Positions 15,611 through 16,021 of a stretch of 16,021 nt of DNA are shown here, piece after piece. Source of the stretch: Candidatus Pelagibacter sp. (GTDB lineage Bacteria; Pseudomonadota; Alphaproteobacteria; Pelagibacterales; Pelagibacteraceae). The translations under genes and the position numbers were made by a program. The DNA is taken from positions 1 through 16,021 of the forward strand of contig JAOHFJ010000017.1 in the NCBI GenBank assembly GCA_028097945.1. The letters are read 5' to 3'. The notes beneath the pieces were generated by a model. The model was not told the DNA's origin and did not search any database. It worked only from the letters and a program-made list of their open reading frames with translations. Position 1 is the first letter of the stretch, and every line of letters starts with the position of its first letter.

Positions 15611-16021
15611 TTATTTCTGACATCTATTGCAAAAAAATGATGCTCGATTAGCTATTATAATTTTTTTTATCTTACCTTTACACTTAACCCTTGGACAATT
15701 TTCCCCTTTTTTTCCATAAACCCTAAAATGTTGCTGAAATGAACCTTTTTTTCCACTGCTACTAGAAAAATCTTTTATAGACGAACCTCCAAGTGAAATA
15801 GCTTTTGAAATTATCTTTTTGGAAAATTTAATAATTTTTTTAATCTCTACATGTGTAAGTTTTTTAACATTTTTTGCAGGTTTTAACCCACTATAAAAAA
15901 GAATTTCGTTTACGTAAATATTACCTAATCCGGATATAAATTTTTGATCCATTAAAATATCTTTTATAGTCCTATTCTTTCCTGATATAAAATTTTTAAA
16001 ATATTCAATATTAAATTTATT
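15611..16021 (-). CDS. mutM: Formamidopyrimidine-DNA glycosylase, C-terminal part
   Basis: These are the last 136 residues of Fpg/MutM, which removes oxidised guanine (8-oxoG) and nicks the abasic site. The open frame continues to the right edge, so the catalytic N-terminal proline is outside the window. Visible are the helix-two-turn-helix segment LMDQKFISGLGNIYVNEILF, the GGSSIKDF loop, the QQHFRVYGKKGE segment, and a C-terminal zinc finger with spacing C-x4-C-x16-C-x2-C, the wider first spacing that I recall from alphaproteobacterial MutM. The conserved arginine in ANRASFFC matches the DNA-contacting zinc-finger arginine. An internal ATG at 15952 (MDQKF) is not the start, because the conserved frame extends beyond it. 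It is 45 bp upstream of rpsT. Confidence 0.94.
   Translation of the reverse strand, partial: NKFNIEYFKNFISGKNRTIKDILMDQKFISGLGNIYVNEILFYSGLKPAKNVKKLTHVEIKKIIKFSKKIISKAISLGGSSIKDFSSSSGKKGSFQQHFRVYGKKGENCPRVKCKGKIKKIIIANRASFFCNRCQK

Noticed and set aside
15611..15952. Complete short zinc-finger protein starting at 15952
   Set aside because: The frame is open and conserved as MutM through to the window edge, so it is a partial mutM and the ATG is internal.

Overview
The window is a compact, AT-rich chromosomal segment (about 30% G+C by eye) from a free-living alphaproteobacterium. SAR11 (Pelagibacterales) or a close relative fits best. The evidence is the strong A+T codon bias, very short intergenic gaps (several 0-7 bp or overlapping), almost no Shine-Dalgarno sequences, and alphaproteobacterial marker pairs: a ChvI-type regulator followed by the start of its ChvG kinase, the RegB/RegA redox pair, and the order mutM-rpsT-dnaA. 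The lineage call rests on protein motifs and gene order, not on a database search.

Layout. (1) 1-903, minus strand: chvI followed by the first 68 codons of the chvG histidine kinase, overlapping by one base. (2) 943-3708, minus: polA with polymerase and both exonuclease domains intact. (3) 3750-5262, plus: an ABC-2-type export ATPase without an adjacent permease, then the biotin S-component bioY. (4) 5265-5837, minus: regA. (5) 5838-5997: the ornithine decarboxylase leader, where one 10-nt segment can pair with either of two identical partners. (6) 5998-9110, plus: a tight polyamine operon of ornithine/lysine decarboxylase, a deoxyhypusine-synthase-like enzyme and an agmatinase-family ureohydrolase, joined by 1-bp overlap and 0-bp spacing. 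(7) 9100-10387, minus: regB, split by a frameshift at a run of nine A residues. (8) 10395-12452, minus: a short gyrB. (9) 12582-15093, minus: dnaA-dnaN, ending in a clear intrinsic terminator. (10) 15305-16021, minus: rpsT and the 3' part of mutM, which runs off the window.

How it works together. The right half is core replication, repair and translation machinery. The left half mixes polA with two signal-transduction systems. The polyamine operon lies between regB and regA and points against both. It likely makes putrescine and, through the DHS-like enzyme, a longer polyamine such as homospermidine. The decarboxylase is the only gene here with a long structured-looking leader and an obvious GG-rich ribosome binding site, so it is the best candidate for local regulation.

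The most unusual points are the poly(A) frameshift in regB, where at least five other genes carry A9-A10 tracts that stay in frame, and the three-segment leader before the decarboxylase. Next are the replaced K-P motif in ChvI and the apparent absence from GyrB of the insertion typical of Gram-negative bacteria.
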